In this document: positions 1 to 12,017 of the stretch, piece by piece
Numbering within the stretch: position 1 is the stretch's first letter
Layout: every line of letters starts with the position of its first letter
Origin: Pseudomonadota bacterium
GTDB lineage: Bacteria; Pseudomonadota; Alphaproteobacteria; Caulobacterales; Caulobacteraceae
Length of the DNA stretch: 50,910 nt
Assembly (NCBI GenBank): GCA_021816155.1
Contig: JAKAZA010000006.1
Location: 1 to 50,910, forward strand
Direction of reading: 5' to 3'
Made by a program: the position numbers and the translations under genes
Notes under the pieces: model-generated
The model's input: only the letters and a program-made list of their open reading frames with translations
Told to the model about the DNA's origin: nothing
Databases searched by the model: none

Positions 1-2639
<2,639 letters not shown>

Positions 2640-2783
2640 CAGCCAACCCCTGTCGCGGCGCGCAGGTTCGCAGACTCCGCGCCAATCGCCACTTTACGGT
2701 TAAAGCCGGCGACAGCCATTCGCCGCGTCGCCGTAGCGCTGCGCGGCGTCGCGGCGGTCGAAGCCCGCGGGTCGGCTCGTGCG

Positions 2784-4028
2784 TCAGTTCATCCGCTCGA
2801 CGACGATCGCCGGCGCCATGCCACCGCCGGCGCACATGGTGACGAGCCCGTAGCGCTTGCCGCGGCGCTCCAGCTCGTCGACCATCGTGCCGATGAGCAT
2901 CGAGCCGGTCGCGCCGATCGGGTGCCCGAGCGCGATCGCGCCGCCGTTGACGTTGACCTTCTCGCGGTCGAGGCCGAGGTCGCGGATAGCCTTCTCGACG
3001 ACGACCGCGAAAGCCTCGTTGATCTCGATGAGGTCGATGTCCTCGAGGCCGAGGCCCGCCTTGGCCAGCACCTTGCGGATCGCCGGGACCGGCGCGTTGA
3101 GCATCAGCGTCGGGCAATCGCCCTGGTTGGCCATTGCCACGACGCGGGCGCGTGGCTTCAGCCCGTGGCTCTTCGCGTAATCGGGCGAGGCCAGCAGCAG
3201 CGCGGCCGAACCGTCGACGACGCCGGACGAGTTGCCGGCGTGGTGGACGAACTGGATGTCCAGGCCCGGGTACTTCTGCAGGACGAGCCCGCGGAAGGTG
3301 ACGCCCGACGCATCGACCGGCATGTCGGCCATGGCCTGGAACGCGGGCTTCAGCGCCGCCAGTCCCTCGGCCGTGGTCTGCGGGCGCGGATATTCCTCGT
3401 GGTCGAGCGCGAGCGTCCCGTCTTCGCGGTAGACCGGCACAAGGCTCTTGGCGAAGCGGCCCTCCGCCAGCGCGACCGCCGCGCGCTTCTGGCTTTCCAG
3501 CGCCAGCGCGTCGACCGCGGCCCGGTCGATTCCCTCGATGGTGGCGATGGCGTCGGCGCAGATGCCCTGCTGGGTCTGCGGGTGGCTCTTGCGCAGGCGC
3601 ATGTTCCCGGAGTCGAACACCGGCGAGGAGCCCGGCAGCGGCGGCGGCCGGTCCTTGCCGCTCATCATCTCGGTTCCGCCCGCGACCACCAGGTCGGCCA
3701 TGCCGCTCATGATGGTCGAGGCGGCGAAGTTCACAGCCGTGATGCCCGAGCCGCAGAAGCGGTCGAGCGTCACGCCGCTGGAACGTACGTCGTAGCCGGC
3801 GTCGAGCGCCGACATGCGCCCGAGGTCGCCGCGCTGGGGCCCGGTTTGGCTGCTCGTGCCCCAGATGACGTCATCGACCTGAGCCGTGTCGATCTTGTTG
3901 CGCTCCGCCAGCGCCCTGAGCACCGTGGCGCCGAGCTGCTGCGGGTGGATCTCGGCCAGCGCTCCCTTGCCGAGCTTGCCGACGCCGCGCGGCGTGCGGC
4001 AGGCGTCGATGATCCAGGCTTCCGACAT
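2784..4028 (-). CDS. Acetyl-CoA acetyltransferase (thiolase)
   Basis: Thiolase-family enzyme of 414 residues that joins or cleaves acyl-CoA chains in fatty-acid or related degradation. The nucleophilic Cys92 sits in LDRFCGSGITAVN, the INEAFAV loop is present, His369 lies in GGAIALGHPIGATG and the second catalytic Cys399 in CAGGGMAPA, so all expected active-site residues are there. The ATG at 4028 is preceded by AAAGGAGAAG at good spacing; a longer in-frame reading to 4229 would run into the divergent gene and lacks such a site. It is transcribed away from the oxoprolinase gene from a shared 112-base gap. Substrate chain length cannot be read from sequence. Confidence 0.93.
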   Translation of the reverse strand: MSEAWIIDACRTPRGVGKLGKGALAEIHPQQLGATVLRALAERNKIDTAQVDDVIWGTSSQTGPQRGDLGRMSALDAGYDVRSSGVTLDRFCGSGITAVNFAASTIMSGMADLVVAGGTEMMSGKDRPPPLPGSSPVFDSGNMRLRKSHPQTQQGICADAIATIEGIDRAAVDALALESQKRAAVALAEGRFAKSLVPVYREDGTLALDHEEYPRPQTTAEGLAALKPAFQAMADMPVDASGVTFRGLVLQKYPGLDIQFVHHAGNSSGVVDGSAALLLASPDYAKSHGLKPRARVVAMANQGDCPTLMLNAPVPAIRKVLAKAGLGLEDIDLIEINEAFAVVVEKAIRDLGLDREKVNVNGGAIALGHPIGATGSMLIGTMVDELERRGKRYGLVTMCAGGGMAPAIVVERMN

Positions 4029-4140
4029 GGCGCGCTTCTCCTTTGGCCTCGCGACTTGCCCGACACTAGGCGCACGGGCAAAGGATGCACAAGGACGCGA
4101 GCGCCCGTGACGCTGCGGCGCCGCGCGAGGAATTGATCCG

Positions 4141-7100
4141 ATGTCGGGCTGGCGGTTCTGGATAGATCGCGGCGGCACCTTCACCGACGTCATCGGCCTT
4201 CGCCCGGACGGCGAGCTCGTCACCCACAAGCTGCTCTCCGAGCGCCCGCAAGCCTACGGCGACGCCGCCTGCCAGGGCGTGCGCGACCTGCTGGGCCTGG
4301 GCGAGGGCCCCATTCCCGAGGGGCTGGTGGAAAGCGTGACGATGGGCACAACCGTCGCCACCAACGCGCTGCTCGAGCGCCGCGGCGCGCCGACCGCGCT
4401 CGCCATCACCGCCGGGTTCGGCGACGCGCTGAGGATCGCGCACCAGGATCGGCCGCGGATCTTCGACCGCCGGATCGTGCTTCCGACGCCGCTCTACGAG
4501 CGCGTGGTCGAGGCGCCCGAACGGGTGTCGGCCGCTGGCGAGGTGGTGGAAGCGCTGGACGAGGCCGCAGTCCGGGCGCGGCTGACGCAGGCACGTGACG
4601 AGGGCTGCGAGGCGCTCGCGGTGGTGCTGATGCATGGCTACCGATACGCCGAGCATGAGCGGCGCATCGCCCAGATCGCCCGGGAGTTGGGGTTCGCTCA
4701 AGTTTCGACGAGCCACGAGACGCTGCCGCTGATGAAGCTCGTCGGCCGCGGCGACACCACCGTGGTCGACGCCTACCTCTCGCCGATCCTCGCCCGCTAC
4801 GTCGCGCAGGTCGCCGGGGCGCTCGGCCCGCACGTTCCGCTGGCGTTCATGCAGTCCAACGGCGGGTTGGCCGCGGCATCCGTCTTCCGGGGCAAGGACG
4901 CGGTCCTGTCCGGGCCGGCGGGCGGCGTCGTGGGCATCTCGCACGTCGCGAGGCGGGCCGGGTTCGAGAAGGTGATCGGCTTCGACATGGGCGGCACGTC
5001 GACCGACGTCTCGCACTTCGCCGGCGAATACGAGCGCACGCAGGAGTCCATGGTCGCTGGCGTGCGCATCCGCGCGCCGATGATGGACATCCACACGGTG
5101 GCCGCTGGCGGCGGATCGATCTGCCGGTTCGACGGCGAGCGGATGCGGGTCGGCCCGGCGTCCGCCGGCGCTTCGCCCGGCCCGGCCGGCTACGGCCGTG
5201 GCGGCCCGCTGACCGTCACCGACTGCAACGTGCTCCTCGGCAAGCTGCAGCCCGACTTCCTGCCCGCCTTGTTCGGCGAGACCGGCGACCGCGGTCTGGA
5301 CATCGAGGCGGTGCGGGCGGGGTTCGCCGACTTGGCGGCGCAGACGGCCATGGATCCGCTCAGCCTCGCCGAGGGCTTCCTCGAGATCGCTGTGCAAAAC
5401 ATGGCGAATGCGATCAAGCGTGTCTCGACCGCCCGCGGCCGCGACCTCGCCGAGTACGCGCTGGTCTGCTTCGGCGGCGCCGCCGGGCAACACGCCTGCC
5501 TCGTCGCCGACGCGCTCGGCATGCAGCGCGTGCTGATCCACCCGCTCGCCGGCGTGCTGTCGGCCTACGGGATCGGCCTGGCCGATCACCGCGCGATCCG
5601 GCAGCAGAGCGTCGAGACGCCGCTCGATCAGGCGCTGGCCGCCCGCCTGGAAGACGACCTCGGCCGCCTGGAGGCGAGCGGGCGGGCCGAGGCGTCGGAC
5701 GCGGCGCGATGCGATCGCCGCGCGCGGCTCAAGTACGCCGGGACGGACACAGCGATCGAGGTGGCGTTCGGGCCATCTGACGCGATGCGGGCCGATTTCG
5801 AGGCCGCCTATCGCCGCCAGTTCGGCTTCGTCACGCCCGGAGCGGCGATCGTCGTCGAGTCGATCGCCGTGGAGACGATCGACCCGCCGGCGGCGGTTTC
5901 GGCCCGGCTCGCGGCGCCGCGCGACGGACCCGACGCCCTACCCTTGCGCACGGCGGCCGTCCGCATGGACGGCGCAGAACGTCAGGCGCGGGTCTATCGG
6001 CGCGACGACCTCGCGCGCGGCCAGACGATCAACGGCCCCGCGCTCATCGTCGAGACAACGGCGACCACCGTGATAGAGCCCGGCTGGTCCGGGCGGATGA
6101 CCGAGCGCGGCGACCTGGTCTTGACGCGCGAAGCCGCGGCGCGCCCGCCCCGGCTCGATGCGCGACGCGCGGACCCGGCGCGGCTGGAGGTGTTCGCGAA
6201 CCTCTTCATGTCGATCGCCGAGCAAATGGGCGCGGCGCTGCGGAACACCGCCCGCTCGGTGAACATCAAGGAGCGGCTCGACTTCTCCTGCGCCATCTTT
6301 GACCGCCACGGCTCGCTGGTCGCAAACGCGCCGCACATGCCGGTGCATCTGGGCTCCATGGGCGAGAGCGTGCGCTCGGCGCTCTGGGGCGGCGGGTGGC
6401 CGGAGGGGCCGCTGGTCGCGAGGCCCGGCGACGTGATCGCTCAGAACGACCCCTACCACGGCGGCACGCACCTGCCCGACATCACGGTCGTGACGCCGGT
6501 GTTCGATAAGGCCGGGCACCTCGCCTACGCGCTCGCCGCTCGCGGCCACCACGCCGACGTCGGCGGCGTCACGCCCGGCTCGATGCCGCCGGCCAGCCGC
6601 ACCCTGGCCGAGGAAGGCGTGCTGTTCGACAACGTGCGCATCATCGAGGACGGCGTCTTCCAGGAGGACGCGGTCCGCGAGGTGCTGTGCGGCGGCCGCT
6701 TCCCGGCGCGCGACCCCGACCAGAACGTCGCTGACCTCAAGGCCCAGGCAGCCGCCTGCGCGAAAGGCGCCCAGGCGCTGGCGAACGCGTGCTCGCACTA
6801 TGGCGACGAGGTGGTCGCCGCCTACATGGGCTTCGTGCAGGACAACGCGGCGGCCTGCGTGCGCGCCATGCTGGCGACGCTGGACGACGGCGCGTTCCGC
6901 TGCGAGGCCGACGACGGCTGGGTGATCGAGGTCGCGATCCGCAAGGATCGGGCCACGGGGCGCGCGGTCTTCGACTTCACCGGCTCCAGCGCCCAGGTCG
7001 CGACCAATTTCAACGCGCCTGCCTCCGTCGGTCGCGCCGCCGTGCTCTACGCGCTGCGCGCGCTGGTCGACGACGACATACCGATGAACGACGGCTGCCT

Positions 7101-7710
7101 GCGCAGCGTCGACATCGTGATCCCCGAAGGCTCGATCCTCAGCCCGAGACGGCCTGCGGCGGTCGTCGCTGGCAACGTGGAGACCAGCCAGTTGGTCACC
7201 GATGCGGTCTTCGGCGCCTCCGGGCGGCTCGCCGCCTCGCAGGGCACGATGAACAACTTCACGTTCGGCGACGCGGCGCGCCAGTACTACGAGACGATCT
7301 GCGGCGGCGCGGGCGCGGGGCCCGGCTTCGACGGCGCCGACGCCGTGCAGACCCACATGACCAACAGCCGGCTGACCGACCCCGAGGTGCTGGAGACTCG
7401 CTTCCCGGTGCTCGTGGAGCGCTTCGCCATCCGTCACGGCTCGGGGGGCCGCGGACGCTGGCGCGGTGGCGACGGCGTGGCCAGGCGGATCCGCTTCCTC
7501 GCGCCCATGACCGCCTCGATCCTGGCCAACCGCCGCCGTGTCGCGCCCTTCGGCCTCGCGGGAGGCGAGCCGGGCGCCACGGGCGCCAACCGCGTGATCC
7601 GCGCCACCGGCGAGACCGTCGAGCTGCCCGCCACCGCCGCGGTCGAGATGCGCCCCGGCGACGTCTTCGAGATCGAGACGCCCGGTGGCGGAGGCTACGG
7701 CGCGCCGTGA
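4141..7710 (+). CDS. Fused hydantoinase A/B (5-oxoprolinase-type) protein
   Basis: Single-chain 1189-residue member of the 5-oxoprolinase / N-methylhydantoinase family, whose members hydrolyse cyclic amides with ATP. The HyuA-like half (about residues 1-675) begins with [10 protein letters not shown] and carries the actin-fold nucleotide motif [11 protein letters not shown] and the glycine-rich [15 protein letters not shown]. The HyuB-like half (about 680-1189) begins near [20 protein letters not shown], contains [13 protein letters not shown] and ends in a GGGGYG tail. Bacteria often split these halves into two genes; here they are fused as in eukaryotic oxoprolinase. An AGGA precedes the ATG. 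5-Oxoproline is one candidate substrate; hydantoins or acetophenone-type carboxylation substrates cannot be excluded from sequence. Confidence 0.92.
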   Translation: MSGWRFWIDRGGTFTDVIGLRPDGELVTHKLLSERPQAYGDAACQGVRDLLGLGEGPIPEGLVESVTMGTTVATNALLERRGAPTALAITAGFGDALRIAHQDRPRIFDRRIVLPTPLYERVVEAPERVSAAGEVVEALDEAAVRARLTQARDEGCEALAVVLMHGYRYAEHERRIAQIARELGFAQVSTSHETLPLMKLVGRGDTTVVDAYLSPILARYVAQVAGALGPHVPLAFMQSNGGLAAASVFRGKDAVLSGPAGGVVGISHVARRAGFEKVIGFDMGGTSTDVSHFAGEYERTQESMVAGVRIRAPMMDIHTVAAGGGSICRFDGERMRVGPASAGASPGPAGYGRGGPLTVTDCNVLLGKLQPDFLPALFGETGDRGLDIEAVRAGFADLAAQTAMDPLSLAEGFLEIAVQNMANAIKRVSTARGRDLAEYALVCFGGAAGQHACLVADALGMQRVLIHPLAGVLSAYGIGLADHRAIRQQSVETPLDQALAARLEDDLGRLEASGRAEASDAARCDRRARLKYAGTDTAIEVAFGPSDAMRADFEAAYRRQFGFVTPGAAIVVESIAVETIDPPAAVSARLAAPRDGPDALPLRTAAVRMDGAERQARVYRRDDLARGQTINGPALIVETTATTVIEPGWSGRMTERGDLVLTREAAARPPRLDARRADPARLEVFANLFMSIAEQMGAALRNTARSVNIKERLDFSCAIFDRHGSLVANAPHMPVHLGSMGESVRSALWGGGWPEGPLVARPGDVIAQNDPYHGGTHLPDITVVTPVFDKAGHLAYALAARGHHADVGGVTPGSMPPASRTLAEEGVLFDNVRIIEDGVFQEDAVREVLCGGRFPARDPDQNVADLKAQAAACAKGAQALANACSHYGDEVVAAYMGFVQDNAAACVRAMLATLDDGAFRCEADDGWVIEVAIRKDRATGRAVFDFTGSSAQVATNFNAPASVGRAAVLYALRALVDDDIPMNDGCLRSVDIVIPEGSILSPRRPAAVVAGNVETSQLVTDAVFGASGRLAASQGTMNNFTFGDAARQYYETICGGAGAGPGFDGADAVQTHMTNSRLTDPEVLETRFPVLVERFAIRHGSGGRGRWRGGDGVARRIRFLAPMTASILANRRRVAPFGLAGGEPGATGANRVIRATGETVELPATAAVEMRPGDVFEIETPGGGGYGAP

Positions 7711-7726
7711 TGCGCGCGCAGGCCGC

Positions 7727-9178
7727 CTACGCCGCCAGCGCCGCCGCGAGGCGGTCCGACGCGAGCGCCCGGTACGCCTCCGTCACCGCGTCGCTGAACC
7801 GAGGATCGGCGGCCAGCGCGCGGGGAAACACCGTCTCCAGCGCGAGGAACCCGGCGGGCTGGGCCGCCAGGGGCGCCATGGCGAGCGTACGGATCGCGGG
7901 CGCCAGCGGATCGACGAGGGCTTCGCCACCGGCCGCCGCCCGGCGCGCGGCGAAGAGCATCCAGGCCCCCACGGGGACCGCCAACCGGCCGATCGGGCGG
8001 CCTGCCGCCAGGGTGTCGGCGACCGTCCCGAGCAGGCGGACCGGCAACTTCTGCGAGCCGTCCCAGGCGATCTGGGCGAGCTGGTGGCGGATCGCGGGAT
8101 TGCGGAAACGGTCGAGGATGCCGTCGATGTACGACGCGAGGTCGAGGCCGCGCGTCGCCCGCAGCGTCGGGGCGATGTCCTCGCGCATCAGCCGCTCCAC
8201 GAACGCCGCCAGCGGCGCGTCGCACATCGCCTCGGCGACGGTGGTGAGGCCGGCTAGCAGCCCCACGTAGGCGAGCGTCGAGTGGGCGCCGTTGAGCAGC
8301 CGCAGCTTGGCCTGTTCGAACGGGCGCACGTCGGCCGCGATCTGCGCGCCGACGCTGGCCAGGTCGGGGGCGCCGGGCGCCAGCCGATCTTCGATCACCC
8401 ATTGCGTGAACCGCTCGCGCTGGATCGGCCAGGCGTCGTCGAGGCCGGTCAGCCGCCGCGCCGTCTCGCGCAGGGCGTCGTCGGTGGCGGGCGTGATGCT
8501 GTCCACCATGGTGTTCGGGAAGCGCGCCTCGGCCTCGATCCACGAAGCGAGGTCGCCGTCGCCCTGCGCCCGAGCCAGCGCGACGACCGCGCGGGCGAGC
8601 TTGCGGCCGTTGTCGGTGAGGTTGTCGCAGCTGACGACGGAGAGCGGCCCCGCCGCGGTCGCGCGCCGCCGACGCAGGCCCTCGACCAGCCATCCCGCGG
8701 CGCTGCGCGGCGCCGACGGCCGGCCTGCGTCGAAGGCGACGTCGGCGTGGGCGAGATTCAGGTCGCCGGCCGGCGTCAGACAGTAGCCCTTCTCGGTGAC
8801 CGTCAGCGTGACCATGCGGGTGCGCGGGTCGGCGAGGCGCTGCAGGACGGCCGCCGGCGACTGCGGGGCCGCCAGCACCGCCTTCATCGCGCCAATCACC
8901 CGGGCGCGGATCTCGGCGTCCAGCTCGACCAGGGTGTAGAGCCAATCCTGCGGCGCCAGCGCGTCGCGCACGGCGGCGCTGTGCAGCGAGACGCCGCAGA
9001 CGCCCCAGCGCCGGTCGCCTCGCGCCAGCAGCGCGTCGAACGCCGGCGCCTGGTGCGCGCGGTGGAAGGCGCCCGGGCCGAAGTGCACGACGCCGATCTC
9101 CACGGCGCCGCGGTCGTACGTCGGCCGCTCCACGCCGGTTCGGACTTGCGCCAGGGTGCGATCGCATAGACGAGGCAT
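7727..9178 (-). CDS. Mannitol dehydrogenase family oxidoreductase
   Basis: NAD-dependent polyol or uronate dehydrogenase of 483 residues, in the long-chain mannitol dehydrogenase family with mannitol 2-dehydrogenase and fructuronate reductase (UxuB). The N-terminal Rossmann region has VVHFGPGAFHRAHQ, and the family's catalytic signature K-x4-N-x2-H is seen in KLRLLNGAHS. It is convergent with the oxoprolinase gene, with 16 bases between the ends, and its start at 9178 faces the hydrolase gene 61 bases away. No hexuronate genes lie nearby, so I do not assign a sugar. No strong ribosome site precedes the ATG. Confidence 0.88.
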   Translation of the reverse strand: MPRLCDRTLAQVRTGVERPTYDRGAVEIGVVHFGPGAFHRAHQAPAFDALLARGDRRWGVCGVSLHSAAVRDALAPQDWLYTLVELDAEIRARVIGAMKAVLAAPQSPAAVLQRLADPRTRMVTLTVTEKGYCLTPAGDLNLAHADVAFDAGRPSAPRSAAGWLVEGLRRRRATAAGPLSVVSCDNLTDNGRKLARAVVALARAQGDGDLASWIEAEARFPNTMVDSITPATDDALRETARRLTGLDDAWPIQRERFTQWVIEDRLAPGAPDLASVGAQIAADVRPFEQAKLRLLNGAHSTLAYVGLLAGLTTVAEAMCDAPLAAFVERLMREDIAPTLRATRGLDLASYIDGILDRFRNPAIRHQLAQIAWDGSQKLPVRLLGTVADTLAAGRPIGRLAVPVGAWMLFAARRAAAGGEALVDPLAPAIRTLAMAPLAAQPAGFLALETVFPRALAADPRFSDAVTEAYRALASDRLAAALAA

Positions 9179-9239
9179 GGCGCTGACGGTAACCCGTCTC
9201 TCCGACGGGGCCTACAGATCCGGCAGGAGGGGTTGTTCG

Positions 9240-10421
9240 ATGACGGTGGGCGGGTTCGCGGCGCGGGGCTACGAAGGGGTGAGGGACGCGTTCGCCGCGG
9301 CGCAAGCCGCCGACGAGGGCGGCGGCCAGCTCTGCGTCTATCGCCACGGCGAGAAGGTGGTCGACCTCTGGGCCGGGCGCGACAAGGTGAACGATCGCCT
9401 GTACGGCGAGGACACGATCACCGTCATCATGTCGTGCACCAAGGGCGCGACCGCGGCGGTCGTCCACCGGCTCGCCGAGCGGGGCCTCGTCGACTACGAG
9501 GCGCCGGTCGCCGACTACTGGCCCGAGTTCGCCGCGGCCGGAAAAGCCGACGCCCGGGTCTGGCACCTCATGAGCCACTCGGTGGGGCTGCCGGGCGTGG
9601 ACCCGGAGAGCGGCGTCACCGCCCGCGACCTGCTCTACGCCGACCGCCACGTGGCCGCGCTGGCCGCCATGGCGCCCGTTTGGACGCCCGGCGCGTCGTG
9701 CCAGTACCACCCGATCACCTACGGCTCGCTGCTCGGCGAGGTGACGCGCCGCGCGTCGGGCAAGAGCGTCTCGCAGCTCTTCGCCGAGGAGATCGCCGGC
9801 CCGCTGAAGCTCGACTTCTGGATCGGATTGCCCGAGGCGCAGGAGCACAGGGTCGCGCCGCACTTCTCGCCGACGCCCGGGCTCTCCGCAGACCAGCTCG
9901 CCGGCCTGATCCAGGGCATGGGCGTCGACGTGACGACGCGGCTCGCCAAGGTCGTGCTGGGCTCGTTCACGCATACCGCCGAGCTGATCCAGGACATGAA
10001 CAACCGCGAAGGCCGCGCCGCCGAGGTGCCCGCCGGCAACGGCGTCACCGACGCCGCGTCGCTGGCGAGGATGTATGCGGCGATGATCGGCGAGGTGGAT
10101 GGCGTGCGCATCCTCAAGCCCGAGACGGTGGAGAAGGCGCGCACGCTGCGCACCGCGGCGATGGTCCCGCCCGGCGACTTCGGCCGGCTGCAGCTCGGGC
10201 CGCCGACCGCGTACGGCCTCGGCTACGAGTTCGCCAAGGCCACGCTGCCGATGCTCGGGCCAGGGTCCTTCGGCCACGCCGGCGCCGGCGGGCGCATCGG
10301 CTTCGCCCACCCCGAGAGCGGGATCGCGGCCGCCTACGTCGCCAACACCATGCTGACCCTCCCGCCCAACACGCCCGACCCGCGCTGGAGCTGGATGGAG
10401 GAGCTGCGGAAGGCCGTCTAG
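9240..10421 (+). CDS. Beta-lactamase-fold serine hydrolase (EstB-like)
   Basis: Cytoplasmic 393-residue esterase-type member of the class C beta-lactamase / penicillin-binding-protein fold. The nucleophile motif S-x-x-K is SCTK (Ser65, Lys68). The second motif is the tyrosine-bearing YHPITYG (about residues 156-162), typical of EstB-like esterases rather than true lactamases. No signal peptide is visible, which also argues against a periplasmic lactamase. I chose the ATG at 9240 because AGGAGG lies 9 bases upstream at 9225-9230; an earlier in-frame start at 9156 would overlap the divergent dehydrogenase. The ester substrate is unknown. Confidence 0.9.
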   Translation: MTVGGFAARGYEGVRDAFAAAQAADEGGGQLCVYRHGEKVVDLWAGRDKVNDRLYGEDTITVIMSCTKGATAAVVHRLAERGLVDYEAPVADYWPEFAAAGKADARVWHLMSHSVGLPGVDPESGVTARDLLYADRHVAALAAMAPVWTPGASCQYHPITYGSLLGEVTRRASGKSVSQLFAEEIAGPLKLDFWIGLPEAQEHRVAPHFSPTPGLSADQLAGLIQGMGVDVTTRLAKVVLGSFTHTAELIQDMNNREGRAAEVPAGNGVTDAASLARMYAAMIGEVDGVRILKPETVEKARTLRTAAMVPPGDFGRLQLGPPTAYGLGYEFAKATLPMLGPGSFGHAGAGGRIGFAHPESGIAAAYVANTMLTLPPNTPDPRWSWMEELRKAV

Positions 10422-10722
10422 CAGCCGGCTCCCGCGCGCCCCTGCGGCGCGAAATGTTTCAACCCCGAAAAAGAACGGCCCCGCCGCACCGGTTTCACCG
10501 ATAAATCGCCGTAGATTACGGCGCCCGAATTGCGGCGCCGCCTGCCCGAGGCGCCCGTCGACCATGACGGCTGCTACTTTGACGACGGGAAAGACCCGAG
10601 GCTGTCCGGTCAACCCGGCGACTGATTCGCAGTCAAGCCGGCCCGCTCGACGATGCATCAACTCTCGAGCGAACCGCCACCGGCAGGGGCCGCCCCAGAA
10701 GCGGATTCAGTCGTGGCGGACG
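10422..10722. other. Intergenic stretch without a convincing gene
   Basis: This 301-base stretch lies between the hydrolase stop and the end of the small gene on the other strand. It holds a short hairpin at 10507-10523 (7-bp arms CGCCGTA/TACGGCG around GAT) and a GC-rich region after it. Neither has a following T-run, so I do not call a terminator. Reading frames here look like random GC-rich sequence. Confidence 0.5.
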
Positions 10723-11040
10723 CTACAGCGGGGAACCGGTCGCCAATTCCCTGGCTCGGCCTGGGGGAAGGAGCGACAGTTGCTCCAGAATTCCATCTGC
10801 CCGGCTATGCGTCATCGGCTCGTCAGGATCCGCCAGGTCTCGCAGGTGTCCGGACAGTCGATGGATCGCCTCGTTGCAGCGCATCAGTTGGTCCACGACC
10901 ACAGGCTCATAAGCGGCGCGCGCGGCGATCGTGAACTCACCGATCGCGCATGCCAGGAAGTGGATCAGCCCCTTCCTCGGAGCGGCAACCATTTGCGCTG
11001 CGTCAGGGAGCGGAACGCCGCCCCGCAGATCATCGCTCAT
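10723..11040 (-). CDS. Small hypothetical protein
   Basis: Unrecognised 105-residue protein with no signal peptide or membrane helix. It is probably helical, with a middle segment DQLMRCNEAIHRLSGHLRDL, and has two cysteines without a metal-binding spacing. I chose the ATG at 11040 because AAGGAAGG lies just upstream; a TTG 18 bases earlier keeps the frame but would place that site inside the gene. The composition (balanced acidic, basic and aliphatic residues) looks like a real soluble protein, unlike the Arg/Pro-rich reading of the opposite strand. No function can be assigned. It lies in a low-density patch near a repeat element. Confidence 0.6.
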   Translation of the reverse strand: MSDDLRGGVPLPDAAQMVAAPRKGLIHFLACAIGEFTIAARAAYEPVVVDQLMRCNEAIHRLSGHLRDLADPDEPMTHSRADGILEQLSLLPPGRARELATGSPL

Positions 11041-11099
11041 GCCACCTTCCTTGCTCAACTACCGCTTCCTGGACGGCCGCCAACGACGACAGCCGCCCC

Positions 11100-11759
11100 T
11101 CAGTGGCCACTCCCCGAGTCTCCCTGAGTCACGGTGACAGTGCGCTTAGTTGAGCTGCGAATGTCGCGGTGCTTTGCTTTCCGAGGGTGGATGGTGTCGC
11201 CCCGGCTCAGCATGGCCACCATCTCGGCGATCTTGCCGGCCCGCTTCTCCGGTGTCTTGGCCCGCTGCACGCGGTACAGGATCGCGAAGCGGTTGGCCGA
11301 ATCCAGCGCATCGAAGAGTTCGCGCGCCGCGGGTACGGCGTCGAGCGCGGCGTTCAGGTCGGCATCCGGCGCTGCTTCACTCTGGCCGGCGTAAGCGGCC
11401 GCCCAACGCCCATCTGCCTTGGCTTGGTCGACCTGCGCTCGCCCCCGCGGGTGCATGCGGCCCGCTTCCTCCAGTCTCTCGACCCGCTCGCAATTGATCT
11501 GTGACCAAGCGCTCTTGGGCCGCCTCGGCGTGAAGCGCGCCTTGAAATAATGCGCGTCCACGCGGCCAAGCTGGCCATCCACCCAACCGTAGGCCAAGGC
11601 GCAGTCGATCGCGTCCGATTTGCTCACGGTCGACTCCGGCGCGCCCTGTTTGGCGAACCTGAGCCAAGCTCCAGGAGAGGCCTCGCCCTGCTCGTCCAGC
11701 CACCACCGCAGCGACTCCGCATCGGCGAAAGTCAGCAGAGGAAGGTCATCCTCGGGCAT
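11100..11759 (-). CDS. YdeI/OmpD-associated family protein with repeat-derived tail
   Basis: A 219-residue member of the YdeI/OmpD-associated family, small cytoplasmic proteins whose exact role is not settled. Family features are the N-terminal SLRWWLDEQGEASPGAWLRFAKQG, the ALAYGWVDGQ segment, FTPRRPKSAWSQIN, and the basic C-terminal AKTPEKRAGKIAEMVAMLSRGDTIHP where homologues usually end. AGGAGAAG precedes the ATG. The last 25 or so residues (RDIRSSTKRTVTVTQ and the rest) are encoded by a diverged copy of the repeat found intact at 11841-11938. The original stop therefore seems to have been replaced by repeat sequence read in frame. The tail is unlikely to matter for the fold. Confidence 0.85.
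   Translation of the reverse strand: MPEDDLPLLTFADAESLRWWLDEQGEASPGAWLRFAKQGAPESTVSKSDAIDCALAYGWVDGQLGRVDAHYFKARFTPRRPKSAWSQINCERVERLEEAGRMHPRGRAQVDQAKADGRWAAAYAGQSEAAPDADLNAALDAVPAARELFDALDSANRFAILYRVQRAKTPEKRAGKIAEMVAMLSRGDTIHPRKAKHRDIRSSTKRTVTVTQGDSGSGH
11129..11172. repeat. Diverged copy of a REP/MITE-like repeat
   Basis: About 44 bases align with 11843-11886 with only about seven mismatches; both contain ACGGTGACAGTGC and CTGCGAATGTCGCGGTGC. Only one end is present here, and it lies inside the 3' end of the YdeI-like gene. Confidence 0.8.
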
Positions 11760-11840
11760 TCACTTCTCCTACCGTATCATGGGCGCTTCGAAGGGCCGGC
11801 GCCTTGATCGTCTCGTTTCCGGAGCGGTGCCAGACTCCGC

Positions 11841-11938
11841 AATTACGGTGACAGTGCACTCAATCGATCTGCGAATGTCGCGGTGCGGGTTCCCTACGCG
11901 TGCCGCTCCACCTAATAGAATGCACTGTCACCGTAATT
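11841..11938. repeat. REP/MITE-like element with perfect 18-bp inverted ends
   Basis: The element is bounded by AATTACGGTGACAGTGCA (11841-11858) and its exact reverse complement (11921-11938), enclosing about 62 bases and no gene. The size, inverted ends and a second diverged copy 700 bases away suggest a non-autonomous element or a REP/BIME mobilised in trans by a Y1-type (REP-associated) transposase. No transposase is in the window. The 258-base gap around it (11760-12017) otherwise holds nothing I can name. Confidence 0.8.
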
Positions 11939-12017
11939 CCGTCGGCTCTACGCTGCGCTCTGCCGACGGTCTCCCCGCCGCCTCGCGGGGGAGGCGGGTC
12001 GCCCGGCGCTCGGGGGC

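Noticed and set aside
10564..11127. Open frame on the + strand in the gene-poor patch
   Set aside because: Composition is not protein-like, it has no ribosome site, and it is antisense to a better supported small gene.
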